DNA of 64,000 nt, taken from positions 2,480,001-2,544,000 of the forward strand of contig NZ_CP040078.1 of the NCBI RefSeq assembly GCF_005280735.1, written 5' to 3'. A model generated the notes under the pieces. That model made no database searches. It was not told the DNA's origin and saw nothing but the letters and a program-made list of their open reading frames with translations. Both the position numbers and the translations under genes were made by a program. This document shows, one piece after another, positions 45,829 through 55,054 of this stretch (position 1 is its first letter; the number at the start of each line of letters is the position of its first letter). Source of the DNA: Trinickia violacea. GTDB taxonomy: Bacteria; Pseudomonadota; Gammaproteobacteria; Burkholderiales; Burkholderiaceae.

Positions 45829-46893
45829 TCACTCGACCACGACGCGCGGCGCCCCCTCCGCCATCGAGCCGATCACCGCGGCTTGATCGAAACCGCCGGT
45901 ACGCAGGCCATCGAGCACCGCGGGCACGCTGGCCGCGTCACACGAGACGAGCAGGCCGCCGGAGGTCTGCGGATCGGTCAGCAAGGCTTGGGCAATCGCA
46001 GGCAGGCCAGGCGAGAGTTCGACCTGTGCGCCATAAGCGGCCCAGTTGCGCCCCGACGCGCCTGTCACCAAGCCCGCGCGCGCGAGTTCCGGCGCCGGTT
46101 CGAGCCATGGCAGCGCCGCGTAGTCCACGCGCGCCGCGAGTTGCGCGCCCCGGCACAACTCGAGCAGATGCCCGAGCAGGCCGAAGCCGGTCACGTCGGT
46201 CATCGCATGCACGCCGTCGAGCGCGGCAAGCGCGGTGCCCGGCCGATTCAGACGCGTGGTGGCCGCAATCATCGCGGCGTAGCCCGCATCGTCGAGCTTC
46301 CCCTTCTTCAGCGCCGCCGACAGAATCCCGACGCCGAGCGGCTTGCCGAGCACCAGCACGTCCCCGGCACGCGCGCCGGCGTTGCGCGCGACGCGCTTCG
46401 GATGCACGACGCCGATCGCCGCGAGCCCGTAGATCGGCTCGACCGAATCGATCGAATGGCCCCCGGCCACCGGGATGCCGGCCTCCGCGCACACCGCCTC
46501 GCCGCCCTCCAGCACGCGCGCGATCGTCTCGTGCGGCAGCACGTTGATCGGCATGCCGACCAGCGCCAGCGCGAAGAGCGGCTTGCCGCCCATCGCGTAG
46601 ATGTCCGAGAGCGCGTTGGTCGCTGCGATGCGGCCGAAGTCGTAGGGGTCGTCGACGATCGGCATGAAGAAGTCGGTCGTGGCGACGATCGCCTGCTCGT
46701 CGTTGAGGCGGTACACGGCAGCGTCGTCGGCGGTTTCGGAGCCCACCAGCAGATCCGGAAACGCCGGCATCGGCGCGGCACGTTTGAGCAGTTCGGCGAG
46801 CACGCCGGGCGCGATCTTGCAGCCGCAGCCGCCGCCGTGGGACAGCTCCGTCAGGCGCGGCGCCGGGCCGTTTTGCGGGGAGGTCGAGTTCAT
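45829..46893 (-). CDS. selD: selenide, water dikinase (selenophosphate synthetase)
   Basis: 354-residue enzyme making selenophosphate from selenide and ATP. The glycine-rich catalytic loop HGGGCGCKIAPG carries Cys23 and Lys26, equivalent to E. coli Cys17 and Lys20; the site is cysteine, not selenocysteine. Other landmarks are TTDFFMPIVDDPYDFGRIAA and TDVTGFGLLGHLLEL, and the length is normal. It is the last gene of an mnmH-permease-selD operon, 17 bases after the permease. No selA, selB or selC is in the window, so its product may serve only tRNA selenation. Confidence 0.94.
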   Translation of the reverse strand: MNSTSPQNGPAPRLTELSHGGGCGCKIAPGVLAELLKRAAPMPAFPDLLVGSETADDAAVYRLNDEQAIVATTDFFMPIVDDPYDFGRIAATNALSDIYAMGGKPLFALALVGMPINVLPHETIARVLEGGEAVCAEAGIPVAGGHSIDSVEPIYGLAAIGVVHPKRVARNAGARAGDVLVLGKPLGVGILSAALKKGKLDDAGYAAMIAATTRLNRPGTALAALDGVHAMTDVTGFGLLGHLLELCRGAQLAARVDYAALPWLEPAPELARAGLVTGASGRNWAAYGAQVELSPGLPAIAQALLTDPQTSGGLLVSCDAASVPAVLDGLRTGGFDQAAVIGSMAEGAPRVVVE

Positions 46894-46910
46894 AGCCAGC
46901 CTTTGTCGAT

Positions 46911-47978
46911 TCAGAAATGGAGCGCCACGGCGGCCAAGCCGGCCACGACGCCGGCCGCCACCACCATCAGCACCAGAGTCGCCTGCACCCGGACGCCGAG
47001 CGCGCGTGCCGTCATCGCGAGCGACGGCACGCTGATGGGCGGCAACGTCATCAACAGCGCGGCGGCCGGGCCCGCCGCCACGCCGAACGACAGCATCGCC
47101 TGCACGATCGGCACTTCGGCGGCAGTGGGAATCACGAACAGCGTGCCGGCAATCGCGAACGCGAGAATCCACCATATCGCGTTATCCACCTCCGGCCCGA
47201 CGTGCGGAAACAGCCACGCGCGCGCCGCGCCGAGCAGCAGCACGAGCACGGCGTATTCGGGCACGAGACGCAGCGTCATCCGTGCGAGCAGCTTGAGCCA
47301 TTGCGCGAAGCGGCTGCCCTGCAGCGATGCCTCGGCAGCGAGCGCTTCGAGCTGCTCGCGCGCGGCGGACCGTTCGGCCGGCGTGGCTTGCCGGTTGACG
47401 AGCCAGCCGCCGCCGAAGACGAGCAGCGCGCCGAGCGTGAGCCTGAGCGCGGTCCAGTGCCAGCCGAGCACGAAGCCCATGAAGACCAGCGTCGCCGGAT
47501 TGAGCACGGAGTTGCCGAGCCAGAACGCGACCGCCGCGCCGGGCGATGCCTGGCGCGCGCGCAGGCCCACCACCACGGGCGCCGCGCAGCATGTGCACAT
47601 CATGCCGGGCAGCGCGAGCAAGCCGCCCGCGGCGACGCTGCGCATGCCGGCGCTGCCCAGAAGGCGCGCGACCCAATGCGCCGGCAGCAACGCCTGCACC
47701 GCCGAGCCGAGCAGCAGGCCGAGCACGAGCGCCTGCCAGATCGCCTTCGCGTAAGCGGTTGCATAGCCGAGCGCCGCGGGCCACGACGCCTGCGGCGGCA
47801 TGGGCTCGGTGCCGGCCAGGATCGAGTGGCCGATCGAATGCGTGTCGGCCGCGACGAACGCGCGGTGATAGTACGGCGACCACTTGACGTAGTAGAGCCC
47901 GACGATCGCGATCAGCGCAAACAACGTAATGGCGAACGCCGAACCGGGGCGGCGCGGCGTTTGGATGAGAGATTCCAT
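46911..47978 (-). CDS. permease of the ArsP/YraQ (DUF318) family in the selenium operon
   Basis: 355-residue inner-membrane protein with about ten helices in two repeats, as in the PF03773 permease family. The first repeat carries LPGMMCTCCAAPVVVGLRAR and FWLGNSVLNPATLVFMGF, the second VIPTAAEVPIVQAML. The three-cysteine cluster (CTCC) lies at a helix start and could bind a soft ligand. It sits 13 bases after mnmH and 17 before selD on the same strand, so it is probably cotranscribed. Related ArsP proteins export organoarsenicals. A role in moving selenium compounds is inferred from operon position. Confidence 0.82.
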   Translation of the reverse strand: MESLIQTPRRPGSAFAITLFALIAIVGLYYVKWSPYYHRAFVAADTHSIGHSILAGTEPMPPQASWPAALGYATAYAKAIWQALVLGLLLGSAVQALLPAHWVARLLGSAGMRSVAAGGLLALPGMMCTCCAAPVVVGLRARQASPGAAVAFWLGNSVLNPATLVFMGFVLGWHWTALRLTLGALLVFGGGWLVNRQATPAERSAAREQLEALAAEASLQGSRFAQWLKLLARMTLRLVPEYAVLVLLLGAARAWLFPHVGPEVDNAIWWILAFAIAGTLFVIPTAAEVPIVQAMLSFGVAAGPAAALLMTLPPISVPSLAMTARALGVRVQATLVLMVVAAGVVAGLAAVALHF

Positions 47979-47991
47979 GGTCTCGGATCAG

Positions 47992-49053
47992 TTAGTTTGA
48001 ATGGGCGAGATCGGCGCATTGGGCGATCAATTCGCGCGCCTGCGCGAGCGGGTCGGCCGCGCAAGGATCGAAGCCGAACGACAACGCGCCGCCGGCCGCA
48101 CCGAACGATCGTTGGCTGCTGCGAGCGTACGCCGGATCGTAGTGCTGCTCGATCAGTTCCGTGCAAAGCGGCTCGAGCTGCCCGTTATCGATGAACGCGT
48201 GCCAGCGCGCGACCGTCTGCCGGCTGTGAAGACCGATCAGGCGCGTCAGCTGATCTTTGAAGAATTGCGGCGTGTCGAACAAGTGCCGATAGTCGTTCAA
48301 CAGATAGCGCACCCGAGCGTCGAGCGGCGCCGACACCTGCACACAGCGCCCCGCATGAAACGCATCGAGCAGCGACAGAGGCAGCGACACATTGCCGATC
48401 CGGCGGCTTTCCGCCTCGACGAACACGGGCTGGCTCGCATCCAATTTCGACAGTGCGACGGCCAATGCCGTATCGAACGCTTTCTGCGTCGGCTGGTTGG
48501 AATCGGGCAGCGCGCCCAGGAGCGACCCGCGGTGCCGGGCCAGTCCTTCGAGATCCAATATCTGCGCGCCCGCGTCGGCTAGCGCGTGCAGCAGGCGCGT
48601 CTTGCCGGTACCCGTGTGTCCGGTCAGCGCGATGTAATCGAGCCGCGACGGCAAGCGCTCCAGTTGTTCGAGCACCTGGCGCCGGTACGACTTGTAGCCG
48701 CCGTCCAGTTGCCGCGCCTGCCAGCCGATCATGTTGAACCACACGGTCATCGAGCCGGACCGCTTGCCGCCGCGCCAGCAATAGATCAGCGGACGCCAGT
48801 TGCGCGGACGGTCGGCAAAGGTCGTGTCGAGGTGGCGCGCAATGTTGCGCCCCACCATCGCGGAACCGGCCCGGCTCGCCTCGAACGGCGAGTTCTTATA
48901 CAGCGTGCCGACGATCACGCGCTCTTCATTGCTGAGCACCGGCGCGTTGATCGCACCGGGAATGTGGTCTTCGGCGTATTCGAGCGGCGTGCGCACGTCG
49001 ACGATTTCGTCGAACGATGCGAGCTGATCGATGGAAACAACGAGGTTTTTCAC
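47992..49053 (-). CDS. mnmH: tRNA 2-selenouridine synthase
   Basis: 353-residue enzyme (SelU/YbbB) that replaces the sulfur of 2-thiouridine at the wobble position of certain tRNAs with selenium, using selenophosphate from SelD through a geranylated intermediate. The N-terminal rhodanese domain has active Cys92 in YCWRGGKRSGS, and the C-terminal P-loop domain has GHTGTGKT at 145-152. It is first in the mnmH-permease-selD operon and diverges from the GH-D glycosidase gene. Confidence 0.94.
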   Translation of the reverse strand: MKNLVVSIDQLASFDEIVDVRTPLEYAEDHIPGAINAPVLSNEERVIVGTLYKNSPFEASRAGSAMVGRNIARHLDTTFADRPRNWRPLIYCWRGGKRSGSMTVWFNMIGWQARQLDGGYKSYRRQVLEQLERLPSRLDYIALTGHTGTGKTRLLHALADAGAQILDLEGLARHRGSLLGALPDSNQPTQKAFDTALAVALSKLDASQPVFVEAESRRIGNVSLPLSLLDAFHAGRCVQVSAPLDARVRYLLNDYRHLFDTPQFFKDQLTRLIGLHSRQTVARWHAFIDNGQLEPLCTELIEQHYDPAYARSSQRSFGAAGGALSFGFDPCAADPLAQARELIAQCADLAHSN

Positions 49054-49212
49054 AATGGCTGACCGGATGCCGGCGGGACGCGCGCGTTGCCGGCTATGTT
49101 CGAGTAATTTCCTATTATTCCATGCGACGGTATGGTCCGATCATTCGTCCCTATGGGGGCGGGTGCTGGACGGCTATCCGCTTCGACCGTTCGCTGATCG
49201 AGAGCCTACGCC

Positions 49213-51174
49213 ATGTATCGCAACGAAACTGCGCTCACCGCCTCCGGCATGCCCGCACTCTCCGTGAGCGACGATCGATTCGCTTTCGGCAATGCGGCAA
49301 TCGCATTGACTTGGACCGTCGCGCATTCGCATTTGACCGGCTTTGCGATCGTCGATCGCGCCCATGCGCGGACGCTGCCGGTGATCGCGCCTTTCGCGCT
49401 GACGTTCGCCGATGGACGCACACTTGGCGTTGACGATCTGAGGCTGCTCGCGCCGTTGCGGGACGATGGGCTTACCGCGGACGCGCACGCAGCCAGGCTT
49501 GCCGATCGACTCGCAGGCCGGCGCGTGAGCGCCGTTCTTCACGACGAGCATGATCGCCTGCGCGTGGAATGGTGTATCGAACAGCGCGAAGGCTCGCCGT
49601 ATTTGCGCTTGCAACTGGCGATCACGGCACTCGCGCAAGACGAATCCATCGTCGCGGTTTCCATGCTTCAGACGCAAGCGGCAAACGCGCAGGCAAGCGG
49701 CAATTTGAACGGCACACCCGTGATTGCGGGCAATGTCTATCTGGGCTTCGAGCTTCCGATGTCGGAAAGCGAGGTGCTCGACGACGTGGTCCGCTTCACG
49801 GTGACGCGTGCGCTGCCGCTGGAAAAAGGGAAAACCCTCGCTTACTCGGCGGTTGCGGGTGTGGTCCGCGAAGGCCAATTGCGCCGCGATTTTTCGGCCT
49901 ATCTCGAACGCGAACGCGCACGTCCTTACGGGTCCTTCCTCCACTACAACTCGTGGTACGACATCGGCTACCTCACGCGTTATACGGAAGCGCAAGCGCT
50001 CGAACGCATCGACACGCTAGGCCGCGAATTGCACTTCAAACGCGGCGTGCAGCTGGATTCTTTCCTCTTCGACGACGGCTGGGACGACTACAGCGGCAGT
50101 TGGAACTTCAGCGAGGATTTCCCGCGCGGTTTCGTGCCGCTGCGCGACGCCGCGGCGCGATATGGCGCGGCGCCCGGCGTGTGGCTTTCGCCATGGGGCG
50201 GCTATTGCGAACCTCGACAGGAGCGCGTTGCACGCGGACGTGCGTTGGGCTATGAGGTCGTCGATGACGGGTTTGCCTTGTCGGGGCCGAAGTACTATCG
50301 CCGCTTTCATGAAGTCGCGATGTCGCTGCTGAGCGCGCACGGCGTCAATCATTTCAAATTCGACGGCACGGGCAACGCCGGCAAGGTCTTCCCCGGCAGC
50401 CGTTTCAACAGCGATTGGGATGCCGCGATCGAGCTGATCGACGACATCCGCCGCGCGCGGCCGGACACCTTCATCAACCTCTCCACCGGCACCCTTCCCT
50501 CGCCGTTCTGGCTGCACTACGCCGACTCGATCTGGCGCGGCGGCGCGGACGACGGACTCGCCGGCGTCGGCGTCGACCGCGAGCGCTGGATCACGTATCG
50601 CGATGCCCAGACATACCGCAACGTCGTACTCGAAAGCCCGCTGTTTCCGCTCAACTCGCTGATGCTGCACGGGATCATTTACGCGCAGGAAAATCAGCGC
50701 CTCAACAGCGGCGCGGGTCAGGCGTTCGCGAACGAAGTGCGTTCTTACTTTGGAAGCGGAACGCAGTTGCAGGAGCTGTATGTCACGCCTTCGCTGCTTA
50801 GCGAGGGCGACTGGGACGTGCTTGCGGAATCCGCGAAATGGGCGCGAACCCATGCCGACGTTCTGCGCGACAGCCATTGGATCGGCGGTGCGCCGGATGA
50901 GCTCGAGGTGTATGGATGGGCGGCCTGGTCGCCGTCGAAGTCGATTGTCACGCTACGTAATCCGGCCGATCACGCACAACATTTCGATCTGGACTTGCGA
51001 TGGCATTTGGAGTTGCCGGATGGCATCGGCGGTCGATTCGATGTGCTCTGCGCTTGGAGCGGGCGTGACGAGTCCGTTCCTGCGATGTCGGATGCAGACC
51101 AGCCGCAAACGATTCGCCTTGCACCATTCGAAGTGCTCACGCTGGAATTGCTGCCGGTAGAGGCCGGCAGTTAG
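49213..51174 (+). CDS. clan GH-D glycoside hydrolase, alpha-galactosidase-like
   Basis: 653-residue cytoplasmic enzyme without a signal peptide. An N-terminal beta-sandwich region (residues 1 to about 210) precedes a (beta/alpha)8 barrel containing SFLHYNSWYDIGY, LDSFLFDDGWDDY, GVWLSPWGGY and HFKFDGTGN. Asp384 in KFD fits the catalytic nucleophile of clan GH-D (GH27/GH31/GH36). A C-terminal beta domain follows. Exact GH family and substrate are uncertain. It converges with a GH35 beta-galactosidase with 17 bases between stops, suggesting a shared sugar-processing theme but separate transcripts. Confidence 0.75.
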   Translation: MYRNETALTASGMPALSVSDDRFAFGNAAIALTWTVAHSHLTGFAIVDRAHARTLPVIAPFALTFADGRTLGVDDLRLLAPLRDDGLTADAHAARLADRLAGRRVSAVLHDEHDRLRVEWCIEQREGSPYLRLQLAITALAQDESIVAVSMLQTQAANAQASGNLNGTPVIAGNVYLGFELPMSESEVLDDVVRFTVTRALPLEKGKTLAYSAVAGVVREGQLRRDFSAYLERERARPYGSFLHYNSWYDIGYLTRYTEAQALERIDTLGRELHFKRGVQLDSFLFDDGWDDYSGSWNFSEDFPRGFVPLRDAAARYGAAPGVWLSPWGGYCEPRQERVARGRALGYEVVDDGFALSGPKYYRRFHEVAMSLLSAHGVNHFKFDGTGNAGKVFPGSRFNSDWDAAIELIDDIRRARPDTFINLSTGTLPSPFWLHYADSIWRGGADDGLAGVGVDRERWITYRDAQTYRNVVLESPLFPLNSLMLHGIIYAQENQRLNSGAGQAFANEVRSYFGSGTQLQELYVTPSLLSEGDWDVLAESAKWARTHADVLRDSHWIGGAPDELEVYGWAAWSPSKSIVTLRNPADHAQHFDLDLRWHLELPDGIGGRFDVLCAWSGRDESVPAMSDADQPQTIRLAPFEVLTLELLPVEAGS

Positions 51175-51191
51175 CGTTTGCGGCGGGTTCG

Positions 51192-53060
51192 TTACGACAG
51201 CGTGCGCGCAAGTTCGACCGGTTTCGCTTCGATCTGATGCAAGTCGAAGATCGTGACCACGTTCTCGCCCTCTCGCAGCCATGGAGCCGGACAATACAGG
51301 CGCCTTTGCGGACCCAGATTCCAATAGCGTCCAAGATTGCGTCCGTTGACCCAGACCATGCCCTTGGTCCAGTGACTCATGTCGAGATAGGTGTCGCCCA
51401 CGGTATCGAGCGATACCGTCGCCCTGAAAAACAAACCGGCCTTGCGCGGATTCGAGCACACGTCCCGCAAGTTGGCGATGTACCCGGGGCTCATCGGCAA
51501 CAGGAACACCTCCCACTCTTTCAGAACTTCGCTCTCGCCCATCGCATCCTGCAGCGAGACCGGGCCGAGGATGCCTTTGCGGTCGATCATCGCGTGCCCA
51601 TAGTTCACGCGCCCCATGCCTTCTACGAGGATGTCCAGATTCACAGCGCCCTCGTGCGACGACAGGTCGAATGGAAGTGCAAGCGGCGCATCGTGCACGA
51701 CGTCGAGCGGTTGCGCGCATCGATCAGGCATCGGCGCTCTCGATACGCCGCCCGCGTATTGCTCGCCGACGAAGACCGTCGCGTAGTCGTGGACATCGAC
51801 GAGATTCAGAGCCCCCCCTCGATAGTCCCGCAGCTTCTTGCGATAGAGCGCGAAACCGAACGCTTGCCCATACGCCTCGAAAGGCTGAGGGTCGACGGTT
51901 TGCGCCGCGGGGAGCGCGGCAGGCAGGTTGTCCCAAACGGACGTGTAGCGTTCGGGCATCAAAGCGTCGTTTCCGATGCGCTCGAGCATGGCGATCGGTT
52001 CGGGGACGTCGGGTAGCGGCGTCGGAAGATATCGGGCGATGATTTCGCGGTACTGCAGATATTTCGGCGTCGCGACGCCTTGCTCGGTGATGGGCGCCGC
52101 GTAGTCGTAGCTCGTGATGTCGGGCTGGTAGGCGCCGGAATCCGGATCGACGTTCGCCCCCGCATAGAAACCGAAGCTCGTGCCGCCATGAATGACGTAG
52201 AGGTTGAACGAGAGGTTGTGTTGCATGAACGCGTCCAGCGTGCCGGAGATGTCCGCGGCCGTCCCTTGCAGCGTCGCGTCGCCCCAGTGCGTGAGCCATC
52301 CGAGGTACACCTCGCCGGCCATGACCGGGACACCGGGGAACGCCTGCCGCGCCGCCGCGATTTGCGCGGCGTTGCCATTGCTCAACGCGATCGCCCCACC
52401 CGTGACGTTCGAGCGATTCTGCTGGAGCTGCGCGATGCCGTCTTCGGTGTAGAACGGGCCATCGATTCCGCCTCGAAGCCAAAGCTGCCGAATGTCTTCC
52501 AGGTAGTCCGGATTGCAGCCATACGAGCCAAATTCGTTTTCGATCTGAATCATCAGGATCGGGCCGCCGTTACACGCCATCAGCGGTTTGACGCGCGGAA
52601 TCAGTTCGTCGATGTAGCGCGCGACGGCGGACATGTAGCGGGGATCGGTCGCCGAGCCGGTCCTGAGCGTGATGTCCGGATAACGCAGCATGTAGGACGG
52701 AATGCCTCCCAAATCCCATTCGGCGCAGACATAGGGGCCCGGTCGCAGCAGAACCCACATCGCTTCCGACTGGCACAAGCGAATGAACGTTTCGATATCG
52801 CGGTTCTCGCTTTGGAAGTCGAAAACGCCTGGACTTGTCTCGTGGTAGTTCCACATGACATAGAGCGCAATGGTGTTCATGCCCATCGCCCTCGTCATTT
52901 GGATGCGATGCAGCCAGTATTCGGCGGGAATGCGAGCCGGGTGGAGTTCGCCGCTGCGGATTTGGAACGGTTGGCCGTCGAGGAGGAAGTGGTTGTCGTG
53001 CTGAGCGAAGGAAAAGATGTGCGGGTGGGTTGGGCTTGGAGTGGGTGCGTTTGTCTTCAT
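51192..53060 (-). CDS. GH35 beta-galactosidase
   Basis: 622-residue glycosidase of family GH35. The acid/base is Glu176 in IQIENEFGSYG and the nucleophile Glu250 in MAGEVYLGWLTHWGD. The opening pattern IRSGELHPARIPAEYWLHRI and RPGPYVCAEWDLGGIPSYML are textbook GH35. The C-terminal beta domains end in a jelly-roll that includes WVNGRNLGRYWNLGPQRRLY. No signal peptide, so it acts on imported galactosides. ATG 53060 has no strong ribosome-binding site; the frame is open to 53114. No sugar transporter or regulator is next to it. Confidence 0.93.
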   Translation of the reverse strand: MKTNAPTPSPTHPHIFSFAQHDNHFLLDGQPFQIRSGELHPARIPAEYWLHRIQMTRAMGMNTIALYVMWNYHETSPGVFDFQSENRDIETFIRLCQSEAMWVLLRPGPYVCAEWDLGGIPSYMLRYPDITLRTGSATDPRYMSAVARYIDELIPRVKPLMACNGGPILMIQIENEFGSYGCNPDYLEDIRQLWLRGGIDGPFYTEDGIAQLQQNRSNVTGGAIALSNGNAAQIAAARQAFPGVPVMAGEVYLGWLTHWGDATLQGTAADISGTLDAFMQHNLSFNLYVIHGGTSFGFYAGANVDPDSGAYQPDITSYDYAAPITEQGVATPKYLQYREIIARYLPTPLPDVPEPIAMLERIGNDALMPERYTSVWDNLPAALPAAQTVDPQPFEAYGQAFGFALYRKKLRDYRGGALNLVDVHDYATVFVGEQYAGGVSRAPMPDRCAQPLDVVHDAPLALPFDLSSHEGAVNLDILVEGMGRVNYGHAMIDRKGILGPVSLQDAMGESEVLKEWEVFLLPMSPGYIANLRDVCSNPRKAGLFFRATVSLDTVGDTYLDMSHWTKGMVWVNGRNLGRYWNLGPQRRLYCPAPWLREGENVVTIFDLHQIEAKPVELARTLS

Positions 53061-53203
53061 GCAGTCGAAGTTCGCGAATGTGACCCGGGTTGAAAACGAA
53101 ATCGGCGCGGTCAACAGACCGCGCCTTGGACGTCGATGATGGCTTTGCGAAACGGCAATCGCGTTGCCGTGCCGATTTCACTATAGGCGAGTGTCAGGCG
53201 AAT

Positions 53204-55054
53204 CTAGTGAGAACCGTTGCCGCCGCCGTGGCCGCCGTTTCCGCCGTTACCTTGGCCGCCTTTGCCTTGGCCTCCGTTACCTTGGCCGCCGTTGCCTTGG
53301 CCGCCGTTACCCTGGCCGCCGTTGCCCTGGCCTCCGTGACCCTGACCTCCGTTACCTTGGCCGCCGTTACCTTGGCCGCCGTTACCTTGGCCGCCGTTGC
53401 CTTGGCCGCCGTTGCCTTGGCCGCCGTGACCTTGGCCTCCGTTGCCCTGGCCTCCGTTGCCTTGGCCTCCGTTGCCTTGGCCTCCGTTGCCTTGGCCTCC
53501 GTGACCTTGGCCGCCGTTGCCCTGGCCGCCGTTGCCTTGGCCGCCGTTGCCTTGGCCTCCGTGACCTTGGCCGCCGTTACCTTGGCCGCCGTTGCCCTGG
53601 CCGCCGTTGCCCTGGCCTCCGTTGCCCTGGCCGCCGTTGCCCTGGCCTCCGTTGCCCTGGCCTCCGTTGCCCTGGCCGCCGTTGCCCTGGCCTCCGTTAC
53701 CTTGGCCTCCGTTACCTTGGCCTCCGTGACCTTGGCCTCCGTTGCCTTGGCCGCCGTTGCCTTGGCCGCCGTTACCTTGGCCGCCGTTGCCTTGGCCGCC
53801 GTTGCCTTGGCCGCCGTTACCTTGGCCGCCGTTACCTTGGCCGCCGTTACCTTGGCCTCCGTTGCCTTGGCCTCCGTTGCCTTGGCCTCCGTGACCTTGT
53901 CCGCCGTTGCCTTGTCCGCCGTTGCCTTGGCCGCCGTTGCCTTGGCCGCCGTTGCCTTGGCCTCCGTTGCCTTGGCCTCCGTTGCCTTGGCCGCCGTTGC
54001 CTTGGCCGCCGTTGCCTTGGCCGCCGTTGCCTTGGCCGCCGTTACCCTGGCCGCCGTTGCCCTGGCCGCCGTTGCCTTGGCCGCCGTTGCCTTGGCCGCC
54101 GTTACCCTGGCCGCCGTTACCTTGGCCGCCGTTGCCTTGGCCGCCGTTGCCTTGGCCTCCGCTGCCTTGGCCTCCGCTGCCTTGACCGCCGCTGCCTTGA
54201 CCGCCGCTGCCTTGTCCGCCGCTGCCTTGACCGCCGCTGCCTTGACCGCCGCTGCCTTGACCGCCGCTGCCTTGTCCGCCGCTGCCTTGACCGCCGCTGC
54301 CTTGACCGCCGCTGCCTTGTCCGCCGCTGCCTTGACCACCCGCGCCCTGACCACCGGCACCTTGGCCACCCGCACCCTGACCACCGGCACCTTGACCACC
54401 CGCGCCCTGGCCACCTGCACCTTGACCACCGGCACCTTGCCCACCGCTACCCTGACCACCAACGCTTTGCCCACCGCTACCCTGACCGCCCGCAACGGTT
54501 CCGCCATTACCCGAGTTGCCGGTTCCCGTGTTTCCCGCGCCTTGGTTGCCGGAGCCCCCGGTTCCGTTACCCGATGCAACCGGGCCGGCGGTCCCCGATC
54601 CTGCGCCACCATTGCCACCATTGCCACCATTGCCACCGTGCCCCGGGTTACCACCCGTCGTCGCTGCCGTGCCTGGACTTCCCGGACCCGTGCCGCGACT
54701 GCCTTCACCGCCAGCCGTTATTCCCACGGCTCCGGAGCCGCCGGAATCGCCGCTGGTTATCGCGTCATCTCCGTATCCGCTTGCAGGCGTGTCCGTCATC
54801 GACAGATCGGACTCCCTGCGCGGGCAATCTGCTGCGCCCGGCGTCGGACAATCGGTCGCTGCCTCCTGGGCGACTTCGAGCCGATCCGGCTGTCTTGCCT
54901 GGCTCGCGGCCATGACTGCCTGATCCGGGACAGCGTAAGCCGGCGTATCGCCGCCTTGCTGAGCGTATGCCCCTGCCACATGCATGCTGACCGTCAACAT
55001 CGCCAGCACTTTCAATGGCGCCCACTCCCCACGTCCCCGGCTATTCCGTTTCAT
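53204..55054 (-). CDS. exported glycine-rich protein with about 83 GGQGx pentapeptide repeats
   Basis: 616 residues. A signal peptide (hydrophobic [16 protein letters not shown]) leads to a unique region of about 110 residues with two cysteines, then a Gly/Ser/Asn-rich stretch. The rest is an almost uninterrupted array of GGQGx ending [10 protein letters not shown]. The fifth residue is zoned: Ala near the N-terminal side, then Ser, then Asn with six His units. There is no membrane anchor or sorting signal. TAGGA precedes ATG 55054, and a hairpin lies in the leader. Such Gly/Gln composition suggests a flexible, hydrogel- or silk-like extracellular material; function unknown. No recognised family. 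Confidence 0.8.
   Translation of the reverse strand: MKRNSRGRGEWAPLKVLAMLTVSMHVAGAYAQQGGDTPAYAVPDQAVMAASQARQPDRLEVAQEAATDCPTPGAADCPRRESDLSMTDTPASGYGDDAITSGDSGGSGAVGITAGGEGSRGTGPGSPGTAATTGGNPGHGGNGGNGGNGGAGSGTAGPVASGNGTGGSGNQGAGNTGTGNSGNGGTVAGGQGSGGQSVGGQGSGGQGAGGQGAGGQGAGGQGAGGQGAGGQGAGGQGAGGQGSGGQGSGGQGSGGQGSGGQGSGGQGSGGQGSGGQGSGGQGSGGQGSGGQGSGGQGSGGQGNGGQGNGGQGNGGQGNGGQGNGGQGNGGQGNGGQGNGGQGNGGQGNGGQGNGGQGNGGQGNGGQGNGGQGNGGQGNGGQGNGGQGHGGQGNGGQGNGGQGNGGQGNGGQGNGGQGNGGQGNGGQGNGGQGNGGQGNGGQGHGGQGNGGQGNGGQGNGGQGNGGQGNGGQGNGGQGNGGQGNGGQGNGGQGNGGQGHGGQGNGGQGNGGQGNGGQGHGGQGNGGQGNGGQGNGGQGNGGQGHGGQGNGGQGNGGQGNGGQGNGGQGNGGQGHGGQGNGGQGNGGQGNGGQGNGGQGKGGQGNGGNGGHGGGNGSH
53245..54489. repeat. 15-bp tandem array, about 83 units
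   Basis: Degenerate 15-base units (plus-strand consensus CCGTTGCCTTGGCCG) run without interruption inside the glycine-rich gene. Variation is mainly at third codon positions and at the fifth residue of each unit. Histidine units (CCGTGAC on the plus strand) start at 53334, 53424, 53499, 53559, 53724 and 53889. The last two intervals are both 165 bases, suggesting duplication of an 11-unit block. Confidence 0.9.

Noticed and set aside
53245..54489. Possible CRISPR-like array
   Set aside because: Units are contiguous with no unique spacers, lie within a coding frame, and vary codon-wise.
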